Below, piece after piece: positions 41,661 through 51,135 of a DNA stretch of 64,000 bases. Under the pieces are notes generated by a model. That model was not told where the DNA came from. It made no database searches and was given only the letters and a program-made list of their open reading frames with translations. Origin of the DNA: Streptomyces sp. 35G-GA-8 (GTDB lineage: Bacteria; Actinomycetota; Actinomycetes; Streptomycetales; Streptomycetaceae); the NCBI RefSeq assembly GCF_023534745.1, contig NZ_JAMHJQ010000001.1:504110-568109 (forward strand). Direction: 5' to 3'. The first letter of the stretch is position 1. Each line of letters begins with the position of its first letter. The position numbers were made by a program, and so were the translations under genes.

Positions 41661-43580
41661 TTACGGACCGGACGGTGCCGCTGGGGTGTCGCCGTGCCAG
41701 GAGTGCCACAGCCCGGCGTATGCGCCGCCCTCGCTCACCAGCGCCTCGTGGGTGCCCAGCTCCGTCAGCAGTCCGCCGTCCATCACGGCCACCCGGTCCG
41801 CGTCGCGCGCCGTGTGCAGCCGGTGCGCGATGGCGATGACCGTCCGGCCTTCGAGTACGGCGGCCAGTGCCCGTTCCGCGTGGCGCGCGGTCGTCGGGTC
41901 CAGGAGTGCGGTCGCCTCATCGAGGATGACCGTATGCGGATCGGCCAGCACGACCCTGGCCAGGGCGAGTTGCTGCGACCGCGCGCCATCGATCGCGATC
42001 TCGCCGGGCGCACCACCGGAGCCGGAACCGGAGCCGGAGGCACCCTCGGAAGCGGCGCCGGAGGAGCCCGCCGGGACGCCGAGCACACCCGCGCCCAGTT
42101 CCGTGTCCAGGCCGTCCGGGAGGTCGTCGACCCAGTCCGCCCCGACGGCGTGGAGCGCCGCCCGTATCCGCTCGTCCGTGGCCGTGGGCGCGGCGATCAG
42201 CAGGTTGTCCCGGACACTGTCGATGAAGACATGGTGTTCCTGGGTCACCAGCACCACGTGGCGGCGCAGTTCGACGGGGTCGAGTGCGGCGACAGGCACG
42301 CCGCCGACCGTCACCGAACCGGTACGGGGCCGGTCGATGCCCGCGAGCAGCCGTCCCAGGGTGGACTTGCCCGCGCCGGAGCGGCCGACGATGGCGAGGC
42401 GTTCGCCGGGCCGTACGGTCAGATCGACTCCGTGCAGGACATCGCGCCCGCCGTCGTACGCGAACCGCACGCCGGTGACCTCGATCAGGTCGCCGTCCGG
42501 GGCGGGCCGGGCCGGTGTCCGTGTCCGCGAGGTGCCCGGGTCCGCGTCAGTGCGGGCGTCGGAGTCCGTGTCCGTGTCGGCGCCTGCCAGGCCCTCGATC
42601 CTGGCGAAGGAGGCGCCGCTGCTCTGGAGTTGCTCCACCCACTGGAGGATCGTGTCGAGTGGCTGCGCCAACTGCCGCAGATACAGGGCGCAGGCGACCA
42701 CCGTACCGAGACTCACCAGGCCGTCGCCGGTCAGCGCGTAGCCGACCAGCAGGATCGCCACGACGGGGACGACGTATCCGATCTCCACGGCCGGAAAGAG
42801 CACGCTGCGCAGGAACAGCGTCCGGTTGCGCGTCCGCAGGCACTCCTCGATCGCCGCCTCGGAGGCGGCGACGCGGCGCTCCTGGAGTCCGAACGCCTCG
42901 ACGGTACGGGCGGCCGAAGCGGTGGACGAAAGGACCTCCGCCAGCACGGAGTTGGCCTCGCCCTCCGCCAGATAGTCGGTGCCCGCGTGGCGCAGATACC
43001 AGCGGGTGACGACCCGGATACCGAGCAGTCCCAGCAGACCGCAGGCGCCGAGCAGCGGGTCGAGGACGAAGACCGCGCCCAGGATGAACAGGGCCTGTAC
43101 CCCCGCGATGAACACATCGGGTCCGGCGTCGCGCAGGGAGGTGCCGACGGCGGTGACATCGGTGGTGCCGCGGGTGGTCAGATCGCCCGTACCGGCGCGT
43201 TCGACGGTCGAGGCGGGCAGCGCCAGCGCCCGGCCGACAAGCCGCTCGCGGATACGGGCGGAGGTGCGCTCCCCGAAGCGGTGGCCGATGAGGCGTGCGT
43301 ACCGCGCGAGCAGGAGCTGTGCCAGCGCGCACCCGAGGATGACGAGCGCGTACCGGTCGACGGCGGACACCCCGCCGCCGGCCCGTACGGTGTTGATGAT
43401 CCGGCCGAGCAGCCAGGGGCCGACGAGCCCGACGGCCGCCGCCAGCGCGTTGAGGGTGATCGCGGCGGCAAAGGCGCGTCCGTCCCGGCGGATCAGCTCG
43501 ATCGCCGCGCGCCGGACGTGGGACGGCTCGGCGACGGGCAGATGGTGGGCGGGGGTGGCGGATGTCCGGCCGGTGCTCAT
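41661..43580 (-). CDS. ABC exporter half-transporter, catalytic-Walker subunit
   Basis: This 639-residue protein has six N-terminal membrane helices (about 35-310) and an ATP-binding domain (about 375-630). Walker A GRSGAGKST (about 400) and Walker B VILDEAT (about 550) are intact, followed by an H-loop IAIAHRLHT. The signature LSGGQ is replaced by IDGARSQQ after a Ser/Gly insert of about 25 residues. Two Asp/Thr-rich linkers join the domains. The ATG at 43580 overlaps the stop of the partner gene (ATGA). The two products should form one heterodimeric exporter. Confidence 0.9.
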   Translation of the reverse strand: MSTGRTSATPAHHLPVAEPSHVRRAAIELIRRDGRAFAAAITLNALAAAVGLVGPWLLGRIINTVRAGGGVSAVDRYALVILGCALAQLLLARYARLIGHRFGERTSARIRERLVGRALALPASTVERAGTGDLTTRGTTDVTAVGTSLRDAGPDVFIAGVQALFILGAVFVLDPLLGACGLLGLLGIRVVTRWYLRHAGTDYLAEGEANSVLAEVLSSTASAARTVEAFGLQERRVAASEAAIEECLRTRNRTLFLRSVLFPAVEIGYVVPVVAILLVGYALTGDGLVSLGTVVACALYLRQLAQPLDTILQWVEQLQSSGASFARIEGLAGADTDTDSDARTDADPGTSRTRTPARPAPDGDLIEVTGVRFAYDGGRDVLHGVDLTVRPGERLAIVGRSGAGKSTLGRLLAGIDRPRTGSVTVGGVPVAALDPVELRRHVVLVTQEHHVFIDSVRDNLLIAAPTATDERIRAALHAVGADWVDDLPDGLDTELGAGVLGVPAGSSGAASEGASGSGSGSGGAPGEIAIDGARSQQLALARVVLADPHTVILDEATALLDPTTARHAERALAAVLEGRTVIAIAHRLHTARDADRVAVMDGGLLTELGTHEALVSEGGAYAGLWHSWHGDTPAAPSGP

Positions 43581-45286
43581 CGGGCGGCCCCTTCTGCCAG
43601 ACCGCGCGAGACGAGGGCGCGGTAGCCGGCCTGCTCGCGGATCAGCTCGTGGTGGCTGCCGGTGGCGGCCACCCGCCCGTCGACCAGGTAGTGCACCGTG
43701 TCGGCGCGCTCCAGCACGAGCGGCGAGGTGGTGGTGACGAGGGTGGTGCGGCCGGCCCTGGCGGTACGCAGCCGGGAGGCGAGGGCGGCCTCGGTGTGCG
43801 CGTCGACCGCCGAGGTGGGGTCGATGGCGATCAGCACCTCGGGATCGGCGAGCAGCGCCCGGATCAGCCGGACGCGCTGCCGCTGGCCGCCGGAGAGATC
43901 GCGGCCCCCGGCGAGGACGCGCGAGTCGATGCCGTTCCTTCTGCCGTCCACGATGTCCTGCGCGGCGGCGGCGTGGACGGCCGCCGCGATGGCTTCCTCG
44001 TCGCGGTCGCGACGGCCCGAGACGGCGTCGCGCAGGGTCCCGGCGAAGAGGTCGGCCTCGTTGTCCGCGACCAGTACGCGTTCGCGGATCCGGGACAGCG
44101 CGATCGCGTCGAGACGTATGCCGTCCCAGGTCGCGTCCGAGGGGACGAACCGGCCCAGGCGGTCGGCCACTTCCGTGGCGTCCGAGGGCCGGGCGCAGAC
44201 GAGCGCGGTCAGCGTCCCGGGCGCCAGGGAGACTCCGGAGGCCGGGTCGCTCAGCGGGGCGGGGCACGCGGGCGCGTCCGCCGCGGCCGGTCCCGCCTCC
44301 TCGTCGGCGAGTTCGGGTTCCAGATCGAGGAAGCGGATGACCCGGCGGGCGCTGACCAGGCCGCGGCTCAGGTCGTACCCGCCCTCGATGAAGAACGCCA
44401 CGGGCACGACGAGGACCGCCACATACCCGTACACCGCCACCAACTCGCCCACGGTGATGGCCCCTTGCGCGGCCAACCGGGCGGCAAGCCAGGTGACGGC
44501 GGCCAGGAACAGCGCGGGAAGTCCCAGGCCGAGAGCGTCGATCCAGCTGGTGACGGCCCCGACCCGGTACCCCTCTTCCTTGAGCCTCGCCGAATCGCGC
44601 CGGTAGCGCCCCGCGTAGACGTCCTTGCCGCCGAGCCCGCTCAGCACGCGCAGCCCGCCGACGATGTCGACGAAGCGCGCGGTGAGGGCGCCCTGCCGTT
44701 CGCGGTATGCCGTCTCCGACCGCTGCAACCGGCCGAGCAGCGGACCGACGAGCACCGCGAGGAGCGGCACACCCAGCAGCACGACGGCGCCGAGGAGCAC
44801 GGAGACGGACAACAGCAGTGCGGCCACGACGAGATACGCGACCACCGCGCCGAAGCCGGGGCCGGTGATGGTCAGCGTCCGGCTGAGCGCGCTGACATCG
44901 GCGATGCCGATCGTGACGACCTCCCCCGCCGTCACGCGGCGCGGCAGGGTGGCGCCCAGCCTGGTCGCCTGGCGGATCACGACGCGCACCGTACGGAAGG
45001 AGGCGTCCTGCCGGACCCTGGTCATGGTCCGGTGGCGTGCCATCCCGACCAGGGCGTTCGCCACCCCCACCCCGAACAGCGCCCCGACCCAGCCGAGGAA
45101 CGCCGCCCGGTTCCCCGGCTCCAGGCCGTCGTCGATCGCGCGCGAGAGCAGATACGGGGGCAGGGTCAGCCCGATCATCCAGACGCTGCCCCAGGTCGCG
45201 CCGGCGGCCACCCGCCCCCGCTGGCTGGTGACGAGCCACCACAAGTACCGCGCGGCGCTGCGCCGGTCCGGAGTGCCGGGATGCAT
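43577..45286 (-). CDS. ABC exporter half-transporter, degenerate-Walker subunit
   Basis: The 569-residue partner has the same exporter fold. Its Walker A is lost (LTALVCARPSDATEVADR in place of GxxGxGKST). The Walker B acidic pair is damaged (LIAIDPTSAVD, the Glu missing). Its signature GGRDLSGGQRQRVRLIRALL is perfect. Thus only the composite site made by this LSGGQ and the partner's Walker motifs can hydrolyse ATP. The ATG at 45286 follows GGGGGAG; upstream in-frame ATGs are less well placed. The substrate is unknown. Confidence 0.9.
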   Translation of the reverse strand: MHPGTPDRRSAARYLWWLVTSQRGRVAAGATWGSVWMIGLTLPPYLLSRAIDDGLEPGNRAAFLGWVGALFGVGVANALVGMARHRTMTRVRQDASFRTVRVVIRQATRLGATLPRRVTAGEVVTIGIADVSALSRTLTITGPGFGAVVAYLVVAALLLSVSVLLGAVVLLGVPLLAVLVGPLLGRLQRSETAYRERQGALTARFVDIVGGLRVLSGLGGKDVYAGRYRRDSARLKEEGYRVGAVTSWIDALGLGLPALFLAAVTWLAARLAAQGAITVGELVAVYGYVAVLVVPVAFFIEGGYDLSRGLVSARRVIRFLDLEPELADEEAGPAAADAPACPAPLSDPASGVSLAPGTLTALVCARPSDATEVADRLGRFVPSDATWDGIRLDAIALSRIRERVLVADNEADLFAGTLRDAVSGRRDRDEEAIAAAVHAAAAQDIVDGRRNGIDSRVLAGGRDLSGGQRQRVRLIRALLADPEVLIAIDPTSAVDAHTEAALASRLRTARAGRTTLVTTTSPLVLERADTVHYLVDGRVAATGSHHELIREQAGYRALVSRGLAEGAAR

Positions 45287-45885
45287 GTCTGACTCCCCCA
45301 TTGAGTCCCCCATGCTTCGCACCCTACGGGGCCGTCCGGGGCACGCCGCGCGGCGCCCGGGGCCGCACGCCGCCGCGCGTACCGTTACGGCCTCCGCACG
45401 ACCTCACCACCGGCTCACCACGAACACCCCGGGTTGACGTCTCCGGTACACCCTCACCGGAAGAGCAAAAGGAGCACATCGCCCGTAATCCGGGCAATAA
45501 TTCCCGCTCGGAGCGCTCGTGGACGGACGAGGAAGGATCACCAACAACCCCAAAAGGGGAGGCTTGCTGAATTTCCGTCAGATGCCAGAAACAGAACAGA
45601 ACGACATGGACGTCCCCCCATCGTGTGGTGATAAGATCGCCAAGCTTGCCAAGCGGTGCCAAACCCGCTAAGGCATAAAGGAAAAGTCAGCGCATCGGCC
45701 CAGAATTCCGCCACCCCCGGGGGAGAACTATGCCATCAGCCGGGCCTTCAAGGCAGTCCGGCAGGCTACCATGCGCCGACCTATCCCCTCATCAGTGACC
45801 GCGATATGTCTGTGACCGCGAGATCACTCGAACGTACCCTCCAGACATTCAGTACCTGGTGGCCCAGTCGCCCGAAGAGAGTCTT
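45287..45885. other. Gene-free interval of about 600 bp upstream of the conservon
   Basis: No coding sequence is convincing. The second half is notably less GC-rich than the rest of the window and holds a small CCCC-AAAA-GGGG hairpin near 45549-45560. It probably contains the conservon promoter and a long leader. Confidence 0.6.
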
Positions 45886-47034
45886 ATGACGCAATACTTC
45901 CAGGATCCAGCGCTTTGGGGTCTGATCGCTGGTACTCCTGTCGCCGCGACCGCGATCATTCGCGGAAGAAAATCGATCGCCGAGCTACGGAAGGAGAAGC
46001 AGGAGCTCAAGGCCCATTACGCCACCCTTGAGGACCACTACGCGGAGGCCGTGGAAGAGGCCAAGGACAGGGCGGAAGAAGCCACCAAAACCGCGCTGAA
46101 GTCCGCCATGCGGACGCTTCAGGGTCTTGCCAGCGAACAGCAGCTGGCCATTACCAAACTTCAGGACAAGTACGGCGAACTCCAGATTCTCCAGGACCTC
46201 CTGGACATCGACCACATGAATTCGCAGTTCGCCCGGCGTGCGCAGTCCATCGCCGTGCTCTGCGACGGCTGGCTCGGCCGTCAGCGCGATCCCGCCTCAC
46301 TCTACGACGTGGTGCGCAGCGCGAAGGGCCGTATTCGCCACTTCACCCGGGTCGAGATCCGGGCCCAGAGTAATTTCGCCATTGTCAGCCGGGCCGTCGA
46401 GCCGGTCGCGCTCACCCTCGCCGAACTGCTGGACAACGCGACCAGTTACTCGGCGCCGGAAACAGTGATCGAGATCAATATCCGGCCGGTGCCCAAGGGC
46501 GTCTGCATCATTGTCGATGACGCCGGTGTCGGCATGAACGAGGAAGAGAAGGCCAGGGCGGCCAAGCTCCTGTCGAGCGAACGCTCCCCCGGCGTCTCCG
46601 GTCTCGGCAATCCGCCGCAGTTCGGCTTCACCGTGATCGGTGTGCTCGCCGCTCGCTACGGCTTCACCGTGTCCGTGGATTCCACTTCCCCCTACGGCGG
46701 TGTGCGCGCCGTGGTGCTGCTCCCCGACGAGCTGCTCACCGCCATGCCAGAGCCCGCGCCCGAGCCCAAGCCCGAGCCCAAGGAGTTCCCCGCCGTGGCC
46801 GCGTCCTCCCCGATGCCGCCCGAGGAGAATCCGGTGGCTCCCCCGACCACATTCGGCGGCCTTCCCAAACGCCGGCGGAGAGGCGCGATATCCATCGTGC
46901 CGACCGCGGACAGTTCGGAAGCCCCGGCTCGCTCCAGCGAACAAGCCGCCTCCGTCATGGGCGCGTTCCAACGGGGTACGCAGTCCGGCCGTCGTACCAC
47001 CAACGCAAGCAGCGAAGGGCATGAGACTCAGTGA
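45886..47034 (+). CDS. Conservon sensor-kinase-like ATP-binding protein (CvnA type)
   Basis: The 382-residue protein has one N-terminal hydrophobic helix (about 8-26) and a coiled coil (about 30-90). A HATPase domain follows with N-box ELLDNATSYSAP, G1 VDDAGVGMN and FGFTVIGVLAARYGF. A Pro/Glu-rich basic tail ends the protein. It lacks the large extracellular sensor found in longer CvnA proteins and shows no obvious phospho-accepting H-box. In conservons this subunit recruits the downstream roadblock protein and GTPase at the membrane. The ATG at 45886 is chosen over the GTG at 45859. Confidence 0.9.
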   Translation: MTQYFQDPALWGLIAGTPVAATAIIRGRKSIAELRKEKQELKAHYATLEDHYAEAVEEAKDRAEEATKTALKSAMRTLQGLASEQQLAITKLQDKYGELQILQDLLDIDHMNSQFARRAQSIAVLCDGWLGRQRDPASLYDVVRSAKGRIRHFTRVEIRAQSNFAIVSRAVEPVALTLAELLDNATSYSAPETVIEINIRPVPKGVCIIVDDAGVGMNEEEKARAAKLLSSERSPGVSGLGNPPQFGFTVIGVLAARYGFTVSVDSTSPYGGVRAVVLLPDELLTAMPEPAPEPKPEPKEFPAVAASSPMPPEENPVAPPTTFGGLPKRRRRGAISIVPTADSSEAPARSSEQAASVMGAFQRGTQSGRRTTNASSEGHETQ

Positions 47035-47441
47035 ATTACGACCTGTCATGGATGCTTGACAGTGCCCTTGAAGTGCCCGAAGCACGGCACGCGATCCTCG
47101 TCTCGGCCGATGGCCTGCTCATGGCCCGCTCGAAGGATGTCGGCAAGGATCACGCCGACACCGTCGCCGCGGCGATGAGCGGAATGCAGTCGCTGAGCCG
47201 TACGGTCGCCGAGTTCTGTGGCGGCCCGCCGAACACCCGGCCGCAGTGGCACCAGACGCTGGTGGAGTTCGACCACGGCTGGGTCTTTCTCATCTCCGCC
47301 GGCGAGGGCGCCTATCTCGCCGTTTCCGCGTCGCCCGAAGTCGACATGGCCGAGATCACCTTCCGTATGCAGCAGCTTGTCGGCCAGCTCGGCAAATCCC
47401 TGACCAGTCCCCCTCGCGAGATTGCTGATACCAAGGCATGA
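47031..47441 (+). CDS. Roadblock/LC7-domain protein (CvnB type)
   Basis: The 136-residue protein folds as a roadblock/LC7 domain (LSWMLDSALEVPEARHAILVSADGLLMARSK...VEFDHGWVFLISAGEGAYLAVSAS). Such proteins act as GTPase-activating or scaffold partners of MglA-like GTPases. The GTG at 47031 overlaps the stop of the CvnA-type gene (GTGA). It is the second gene of the conservon. Confidence 0.95.
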   Translation: MNYDLSWMLDSALEVPEARHAILVSADGLLMARSKDVGKDHADTVAAAMSGMQSLSRTVAEFCGGPPNTRPQWHQTLVEFDHGWVFLISAGEGAYLAVSASPEVDMAEITFRMQQLVGQLGKSLTSPPREIADTKA

Positions 47442-47818
47442 CCACATCAGATGAGCCGGATCAGGAACCAATAGCCCCGACATTAGTGCGACCGTATGTC
47501 ATCACCAACGGCCGCAGTCTGCTCGGTGACCACGAGTTTTCCTTGATCACTCTGGTCACAGCGGCCGAGGACATACCCAGGGCGGGGAATCTCGATCCTG
47601 AGAAACGCCGTCTGCTCGACCTGTGTTCGGGAGGTTATCTCTCGGTCGCCGAAATAGTGGGACACTCGCATCTTCCCGTGGGTGTCGTCAAAATCCTGCT
47701 GTCCGACCTCACGGAGGAGGGGTATCTCTTCACACGCGCCCCCATACCTGCCGCGAAACTCGTCGACCGGCAAATACTTGAGGAGGTGCTGAATGGCCTT
47801 CAAGCCCGCTTTGGATGA
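47438..47818 (+). CDS. DUF742 protein (CvnC type)
   Basis: The 126-residue protein has the DUF742 winged-helix pattern: LVRPYVITNGRS at the N-terminus, LLDLCSGGYLSVAEIVGHSHLPVGVVKILLSDLTEEGYLFTR in the middle. The domain may bind DNA or protein. It overlaps both neighbours (ATGA at 47438 and 26 bp into the GTPase gene). Confidence 0.95.
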   Translation: MTTSDEPDQEPIAPTLVRPYVITNGRSLLGDHEFSLITLVTAAEDIPRAGNLDPEKRRLLDLCSGGYLSVAEIVGHSHLPVGVVKILLSDLTEEGYLFTRAPIPAAKLVDRQILEEVLNGLQARFG

Positions 47819-48383
47819 CGGTGTCTATCTGCGCGAATCAGTGCAGACCGCTGCGAAGATCCTGGTGGTCGGGCATTTCGCCGTGGGCAAGACGACATTC
47901 ATCGGGACCATGTCCGAGATCCCGCCGCTGCGCACCGAAGAACTGATGACGCAGGCCGGCGAGGGAATCGACGACCTCAAGGGCACGCCCGGCAAGACCA
48001 CGACGACGGTGGCCATGGACTTCGGCCGCCTCACTCTCAGCGACAGGCTGGTCCTCTATCTCTTCGGCACACCCGGACAGCAGCGCTTCGTCCAGGTGTG
48101 GGAAGACATGTCCCGGGGCGCCCTCGGGGCATTGGTGTTGGTGGATCCCGAGCGCCTCGAAGAGTCCTTCCCCGTGATGGACCTGGTCGAACACTACGGA
48201 ATTCCCTACACCATAGCGGTAAACCGATTCGACGACACATCGACCCATGAGGACGAGGAAATACGAGAGGCTCTCGACCTGCTCCCCGAGACGCCCCTCG
48301 TCAATTGTGACGCGCGGGACCAGCGGTCGTCAGCGAACGCGCTCATCGTCCTCGTCCGTTACCTCCAGTCACGCCTTCGCTAG
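47793..48383 (+). CDS. Conservon GTPase (CvnD type)
   Basis: The 196-residue small GTPase has G1 VVGHFAVGKTTF, G3 LYLFGTPGQQRF, where the DTAG of Ras-type proteins is replaced by GTPG as in this family, and G4 NRFD. The partner roadblock protein probably stimulates or anchors it. The ATG at 47793 has a near-perfect AGGAGGTG Shine-Dalgarno. It ends 10 bp before the first P450. Confidence 0.95.
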   Translation: MAFKPALDDGVYLRESVQTAAKILVVGHFAVGKTTFIGTMSEIPPLRTEELMTQAGEGIDDLKGTPGKTTTTVAMDFGRLTLSDRLVLYLFGTPGQQRFVQVWEDMSRGALGALVLVDPERLEESFPVMDLVEHYGIPYTIAVNRFDDTSTHEDEEIREALDLLPETPLVNCDARDQRSSANALIVLVRYLQSRLR

Positions 48384-48392
48384 GAGTTCGGC

Positions 48393-49763
48393 ATGCAATC
48401 TCATTCGGAGTACCAGGCCCCGCCACCTGGCTGCCCGGCGCACAACAGCGGTATGCGGGTGCCCCTGCACGGTCCCGAATTCGCTGCCGACCCGGACGCC
48501 TTCTACGAACATATGCGGCACTACGGCCCAGCCGCGCCCGTGGAGTTGGCCCCCGGGGTGGAGGCCTCGCTCGTCACGGACTACGCGGCGGCGCTCCATG
48601 TGCTGCAGAACCCCGAGGCGTTCGCACGGGACTCGCGCCGCTGGCGCGCGCTCAACGAGGGCCGGGTGCCGCTCGACAGCCCCGTGCTGCCCATGATGAT
48701 GTACCGGCCCAACCCGATGTTCACCGACGGCGCCGAGCACTTGAGGCTCCGTCAGGCCGTGACGGAGAGTCTGGCCAAGATCGACACGCACCGGGTGACC
48801 CGGCATGTCGAGCGGGTCGCCTCGTATCTCATCAGCCAGTTCAGCGGCCGGGGCAAGGCCGATCTGATCGGCGACTACGCGCAGGTGCTGCCGCTGCTGG
48901 TCTTCAACGACCTGTTCGGCTGCCCGGCCGAGATCGGTGACCGGCTGGTCTTCGGGCTCTCGGGCATCTTCGACGGCATCGACGCGGAGAAGGCGAACGA
49001 GGTCCTGACCGAGGCGCTGAGCGAACTGGTCGCGCTCAAGCGGGCCAGGCCCGGCGAGGACGTCACCTCCTGGCTGATGCAGCATCCGGTCGGGCTCACC
49101 GACGAGGAGATGATCCATCAGATCCTGCTCCTCATCGGCGCGGGCACGGAACCGCTGTCGAATCTGATAGCCAACTCGCTGCGGGTGCTGCTGTCCGACG
49201 AGAAGTACGCCGACGGACCGCACTCGGCCGGCCTGCTGGTCGAGGACGCCATCAACGACGTCCTGTGGAACAGCACCCCCATAGCCAACTACGCGGCGCA
49301 CTACCCGCTGTACGACGTCGACCTCAACGGCAGCAAGCTGGACGCCGGTGATCCGGTGCTCATCAGCTTCGCCGCCGCCAACACCGACCCGAGCCTGTCC
49401 ATGAGCCGTCAGACGCTCAGCAAGCGGGCGCATCTGGCCTGGGGCGCCGGTCCGCACGCCTGCCCGGCGAAGGACCCGGCACTGCTCATCTCCGTACTGG
49501 CCATCGAGAAGCTGCTCAACGGCCTGCCGGACATCGAGCTCGCGGTGCCCGCGGACACCCTGCTCTCCCGGCCGGGTCCGTTCCACCGGGCGCTCACCGC
49601 GCTTCCGGCCCGATTCACCCCGGTACGGAAAGAGAAGTCGGAATCCGTACCGTATCCGACCAGCGGCACGCGTACCGGCGGAAATGCCCCGGCTCCGGCC
49701 CATCAGGCCAAGCCGCAGAAGGGTAGCTTCTGGAGTGGATTCCTCGCCTGGTGGAAGGTGTGA
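48393..49763 (+). CDS. CYP157-type cytochrome P450 lacking the EXXR motif
   Basis: The 456-residue P450 has heme loop HLAWGAGPHACPAKD with axial Cys357. The K-helix reads INDVLWNSTP, so the EXXR pair is replaced by D289-V-L-W292. This substitution is the documented hallmark of the CYP157 family. The I-helix is also atypical (LIGAGTEPLSN). The protein ends with a 40-residue Pro/Lys-rich tail and an aromatic amphipathic terminus (GSFWSGFLAWWKV). It follows the conservon GTPase by 10 bp, and a CYP154-like P450 follows. Confidence 0.88.
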   Translation: MQSHSEYQAPPPGCPAHNSGMRVPLHGPEFAADPDAFYEHMRHYGPAAPVELAPGVEASLVTDYAAALHVLQNPEAFARDSRRWRALNEGRVPLDSPVLPMMMYRPNPMFTDGAEHLRLRQAVTESLAKIDTHRVTRHVERVASYLISQFSGRGKADLIGDYAQVLPLLVFNDLFGCPAEIGDRLVFGLSGIFDGIDAEKANEVLTEALSELVALKRARPGEDVTSWLMQHPVGLTDEEMIHQILLLIGAGTEPLSNLIANSLRVLLSDEKYADGPHSAGLLVEDAINDVLWNSTPIANYAAHYPLYDVDLNGSKLDAGDPVLISFAAANTDPSLSMSRQTLSKRAHLAWGAGPHACPAKDPALLISVLAIEKLLNGLPDIELAVPADTLLSRPGPFHRALTALPARFTPVRKEKSESVPYPTSGTRTGGNAPAPAHQAKPQKGSFWSGFLAWWKV

Positions 49764-49864
49764 GATCCGCAACAAAGCGGGGCCCTTTACCTTCGCATGA
49801 ACGTTCAACCGCAGGGGTAGACAGGGTGGGCGAATCTTACGTGATCCCCTGAAAAGGAGACGCT

Positions 49865-51118
49865 GTGGAGCCCTCCCTGACTACTTCGTCAGTAGATCGA
49901 CGTGCTGTAGTCTCGATATTTTCCCGTCTGCGTACATCCAATGGCCAGTCGAATCCACTGCCTCTCTACGCAGAGCTCCGGGCAATGGGAGATATCATCC
50001 CCGCTCCCTGGGGTGGGCATCTGGTGACCTCCTACCACCTCTGTGACCAGGTACTGAGGAACAAGACCTGGCAGGTGCCCGACAGCGAGTGGCGCGCCAG
50101 GCAGGGCGCGGCGACCCGCTGGAACGCCTCCTCCGCGCAGGAAATGGGAAAGACCCTGCCCGCACTGAATCCGCCGCACCACACCAGGGTGCGGCGTTCG
50201 GTCGGCAACACTTTCGACCGTAGATCTCTCGCGAATTCCAAGGGTTCGATCGAGAGGACCACGGAGCAATTGCTGGACCGGTTCACCGAGAAATTGCGGA
50301 GCGGCCGGGCCGATTTCAGTTCGCTGGTCAGCGACGAATTGCCCATCATTACGATCGGCGAATGGCTCGGCCTGCCGCCCTCCGATTATCACCTGCTCCG
50401 TTCGCTCACCCGTGATCAGGTGTTCTCGCAGGAATTGCTGCCGACGCCGAGTCAGCTCGCGCTGTCGGACGCCGCCACCGCCCAATTGCGCGAGTACTTC
50501 ACCGCGGTGATACGCGAACGCCGCCGCGCACCGGGCGACGATCCGATCTCGGAGTGGCTGCGGACCTGGGACGATCTTGAGGACGACCAGGAGACGGTCG
50601 ACGAAGCCGTGTACTTCCTCTCGTTCCTCTTCCTCCTGGCCGCGCCGGAGACGACGGCGACACTCCTCTCCCACATGGTGTGGCTCCTGCTGAAGCACCC
50701 GCGCCAACTGGCCTGGCTGCGCACGCATCCCGAGCACATACCGGGCGCCGTCGAGGAGGTGCTCCGCTACGACTCGCCGAACCATGTGATCAGCAGGGTC
50801 GCCGGCGAGGACACCACCCTGGGCGGCGCGTACATCCAGCGTGACCAGATGGTGCATCTCATGGTCGGTGTGGCCAACCACGACCCGGAGCAGCACACCG
50901 AGCCTGAGCTCTTCGACATCCGGCGCAAGGCCGCGCATCTCAGCTTCAGCGGCGGGATCCACTACTGCCTCGGCGCTCCCCTGGCCCGGCTGGAGGCGAC
51001 GACTCTGCTGGCGTCGTTGCTGAGGAGGCTGCCCGATCTCCGTCTCGACGGCGATCCGGTGTGGGCGCCTCGCGTGGGCTTCCGACGGATCACGGAACTC
51101 CCGGTGACCAGAGCCTGA
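49865..51118 (+). CDS. CYP154-type cytochrome P450
   Basis: The 417-residue P450 has normal motifs: I-helix LLAAPETTATLL, K-helix EEVLRYDSP (E298 to R301) and heme loop LSFSGGIHYCLGAPLARLEA with Cys368. CYP154 members paired with conservons hydroxylate steroids or macrolide-like rings in vitro. The GTG at 49865 follows AAAAGGAGA. Tight conservation of the CYP157-CYP154 pair suggests a joint role, but no ferredoxin gene is nearby. Confidence 0.9.
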   Translation: MEPSLTTSSVDRRAVVSIFSRLRTSNGQSNPLPLYAELRAMGDIIPAPWGGHLVTSYHLCDQVLRNKTWQVPDSEWRARQGAATRWNASSAQEMGKTLPALNPPHHTRVRRSVGNTFDRRSLANSKGSIERTTEQLLDRFTEKLRSGRADFSSLVSDELPIITIGEWLGLPPSDYHLLRSLTRDQVFSQELLPTPSQLALSDAATAQLREYFTAVIRERRRAPGDDPISEWLRTWDDLEDDQETVDEAVYFLSFLFLLAAPETTATLLSHMVWLLLKHPRQLAWLRTHPEHIPGAVEEVLRYDSPNHVISRVAGEDTTLGGAYIQRDQMVHLMVGVANHDPEQHTEPELFDIRRKAAHLSFSGGIHYCLGAPLARLEATTLLASLLRRLPDLRLDGDPVWAPRVGFRRITELPVTRA

Positions 51119-51135
51119 CCTGGCATCAGGGAAAA

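Noticed and set aside
41241-43625. 794-residue plus-strand open frame
   Set aside because: It is antisense to the ABC exporter and starts inside another small gene. No conserved motif is present.
43581-45242. Single 1193-residue ABC fusion
   Set aside because: The extra 5' part is a shadow of the partner gene in another frame. The normal start at 43580 has ATGA coupling to that gene.
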